From Magnolia sinica (lineage: Eukaryota > Streptophyta > Magnoliopsida > Magnoliales > Magnoliaceae): DNA of 64,000 nucleotides. The translations under genes and the position numbers were made by a program. Below, one piece after another: positions 62,642 through 64,000 of this stretch. The notes beneath the pieces were generated by a model. The model saw only the letters and a list, made by a program, of their open reading frames with translations. It did not search any database and was not told the DNA's origin. How positions within the stretch are numbered: the stretch's first letter is position 1; every line of letters starts with the position of its first letter. The stretch is taken from NCBI RefSeq assembly GCF_029962835.1, contig NC_080574.1, positions 21,488,001-21,552,000 of the forward strand. The letters are read 5' to 3'.

Positions 62642-64000
62642 CTGGAAGACAAGTAGAATGTAGTGTGCACCAACAAACGATGTTATTTGCTGGCTCAATA
62701 AATGATAATCACAGCAGTATGCAAATTACTAAGTGCCTCTAAATTTACAAGCATCCCATGAAACGTGGGTACACTAAGAATCTACGCAGATTCGATAAAA
62801 AGATCCACTACATAATAAACTTCATAGGGTCTTCAGCATAACCATATCATACACAATTATTATCCTTTGATCTTTCTCAATGCCTAAAACAATGGTAAGA
62901 TGGTCTTCCCTAACAGATGCAAACCAAGCATTTGGAATAGACGCACTATAATACCTTATGCACAAGGATATTTAACGTCCTTGTGCCCTGAATCAGTAAT
63001 AGTGGATCCCTCTGATCAAGACCATTGATCTGATTTTTTGTGAATGTGGACCGTTGCTGTTTTATTTTTCTTAGCCATCAATTTGCAGTCTCTGGTTGAA
63101 GGATTAGGAAGGATTAGGATTAACCCATCAGAGAGATGTTTGGGGGCGTTGTCCGTTCATGGTAAGCAATGTGTTCTCAAAATCATTATCATATCACAAA
63201 TCGTAATAGGGATTGAATCATATCTAATTGCAAATTGTATTGTAAATCGTAAGATTTTTTATGATTTTCTTTAAAATATGAAAAATATAATTTTTTTTTA
63301 TAAAAAAAAAAAAAAAAAACAAACTTAGCAATCATCCTTTTGTCATCAATATGAACCAAGTAATAGCATGTCATGATAGTGTTAAAGGATTCTCATCTTT
63401 CCTTCTCTTTTTTTCTTTCTTTTTTTTCTTTTTTTTTTTTTTGTCTTTCAAGAAATTTTCCTTAAAAACCCATAAAAGGATCCTTTAATAATGTAGGTTC
63501 TTGTTGCCTTTCTTGAATATAGAATCATATGGGAATAGTGGCATTTGATTCTGTAGACCGACGAAAAAAGATATTTTGATTTTTAACCATCATGCCACAA
63601 TACATATAACTTATAAGTCAACATGATTGTAACCATCCATAAAAGCATTCCAGATAAGTCATACATCAATTTGGTGTTTCAACCGGTTAAGTAGTACGAA
63701 ATCATAAAAAAATAAAAAATAAAAGCTCTACAATTTAACGTTCAAGAGAATATATATCATTTAATCTCTTATGAAAAAACAAAATAAAATAATTTACCTT
63801 TTCTAAACAATTTATTTTTTAAAGGTTTTCTCTAAATGATTCTTAAAGCCCCTAGAATTTAAAAACATAAAATGAAAGCCAAGTGAAGCTTAAAATAAAA
63901 GAAAACAAGAATAATTTGAACCGTAAATCTGGGTTTTAATTGTAAATCATAGGATTCAAATCATAAAATCGCAAGATTCATATAAAAAGGATTCAAAGGT
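62642..64000 (-). other. SECA2 intron running off the right edge
   Basis: The exon at 62550-62641 begins in phase (two bases complete a Val codon) after a CTTCCAG acceptor. No exon with the SecA Walker A segment (GEGKT) is present up to 64000. So this intron is longer than 1.3 kb and the first part of the gene is outside. The sequence is AT-rich with A and T runs near 63290-63320 and 63405-63445; nothing else recognised. Confidence 0.7.

Overview
This is nuclear DNA of a flowering plant. The three genes belong to plant-type families and have short exons bounded by plant-like splice sites. The long introns and spacers hold Ty1/copia remnants, TRIMs, L1 and RTE LINEs, and many Mutator-, hAT- and Tourist-type miniature elements. 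The abundant foldback repeats rich in GGGCCCACC / CACCATGATG / TTTTATCCACACCGTCCATCC remind me of magnoliid genomes; that placement comes from memory and is only an inference.

All three genes lie on the minus strand, head to tail. (1) SRT2, a class II sirtuin: 11 exons between 2907 and 22265, coding for 408 aa in one unbroken frame. (2) A BAT1-type amino-acid/GABA permease: 7 exons between 24598 and 28383, 534 aa. (3) SECA2, the second chloroplast SecA ATPase: 26 exons between 34645 and 62641 give the last 870 codons and the stop. The N-terminus, including the Walker A loop, lies beyond the right edge. All exon junctions were read by hand; the phases agree throughout and the joined products match the families from end to end.

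Layout: 1-2906, SRT2 3' flank with an unrecognised possible exon pair on the plus strand. 2907-22265, SRT2, with an 8.4-kb fourth intron in which a Mutator-type MITE is split by a broken copia element that is itself split by an L1 (15-bp target duplication). 22266-24597, spacer with a SINE-like element and a 77-bp hAT-type MITE. 24598-28383, permease. 28384-34644, spacer with several foldback elements. 34645-62641, SECA2, whose introns hold three TRIMs, L1 and RTE pieces, a 371-bp Mutator-type MITE and a 2.9-kb Tourist-type element filled with an array of palindromic MITEs. 62642-64000, SECA2 intron.

The genes do not form a pathway. SRT2 is expected in mitochondria, SECA2 in the chloroplast and BAT1 in membranes. 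I found no convincing new protein system. What stands out is the nested transposon stratigraphy, a minisatellite that seems to be built on a retrotransposon polypurine-tract/LTR boundary, and a GC-AG intron in SRT2.
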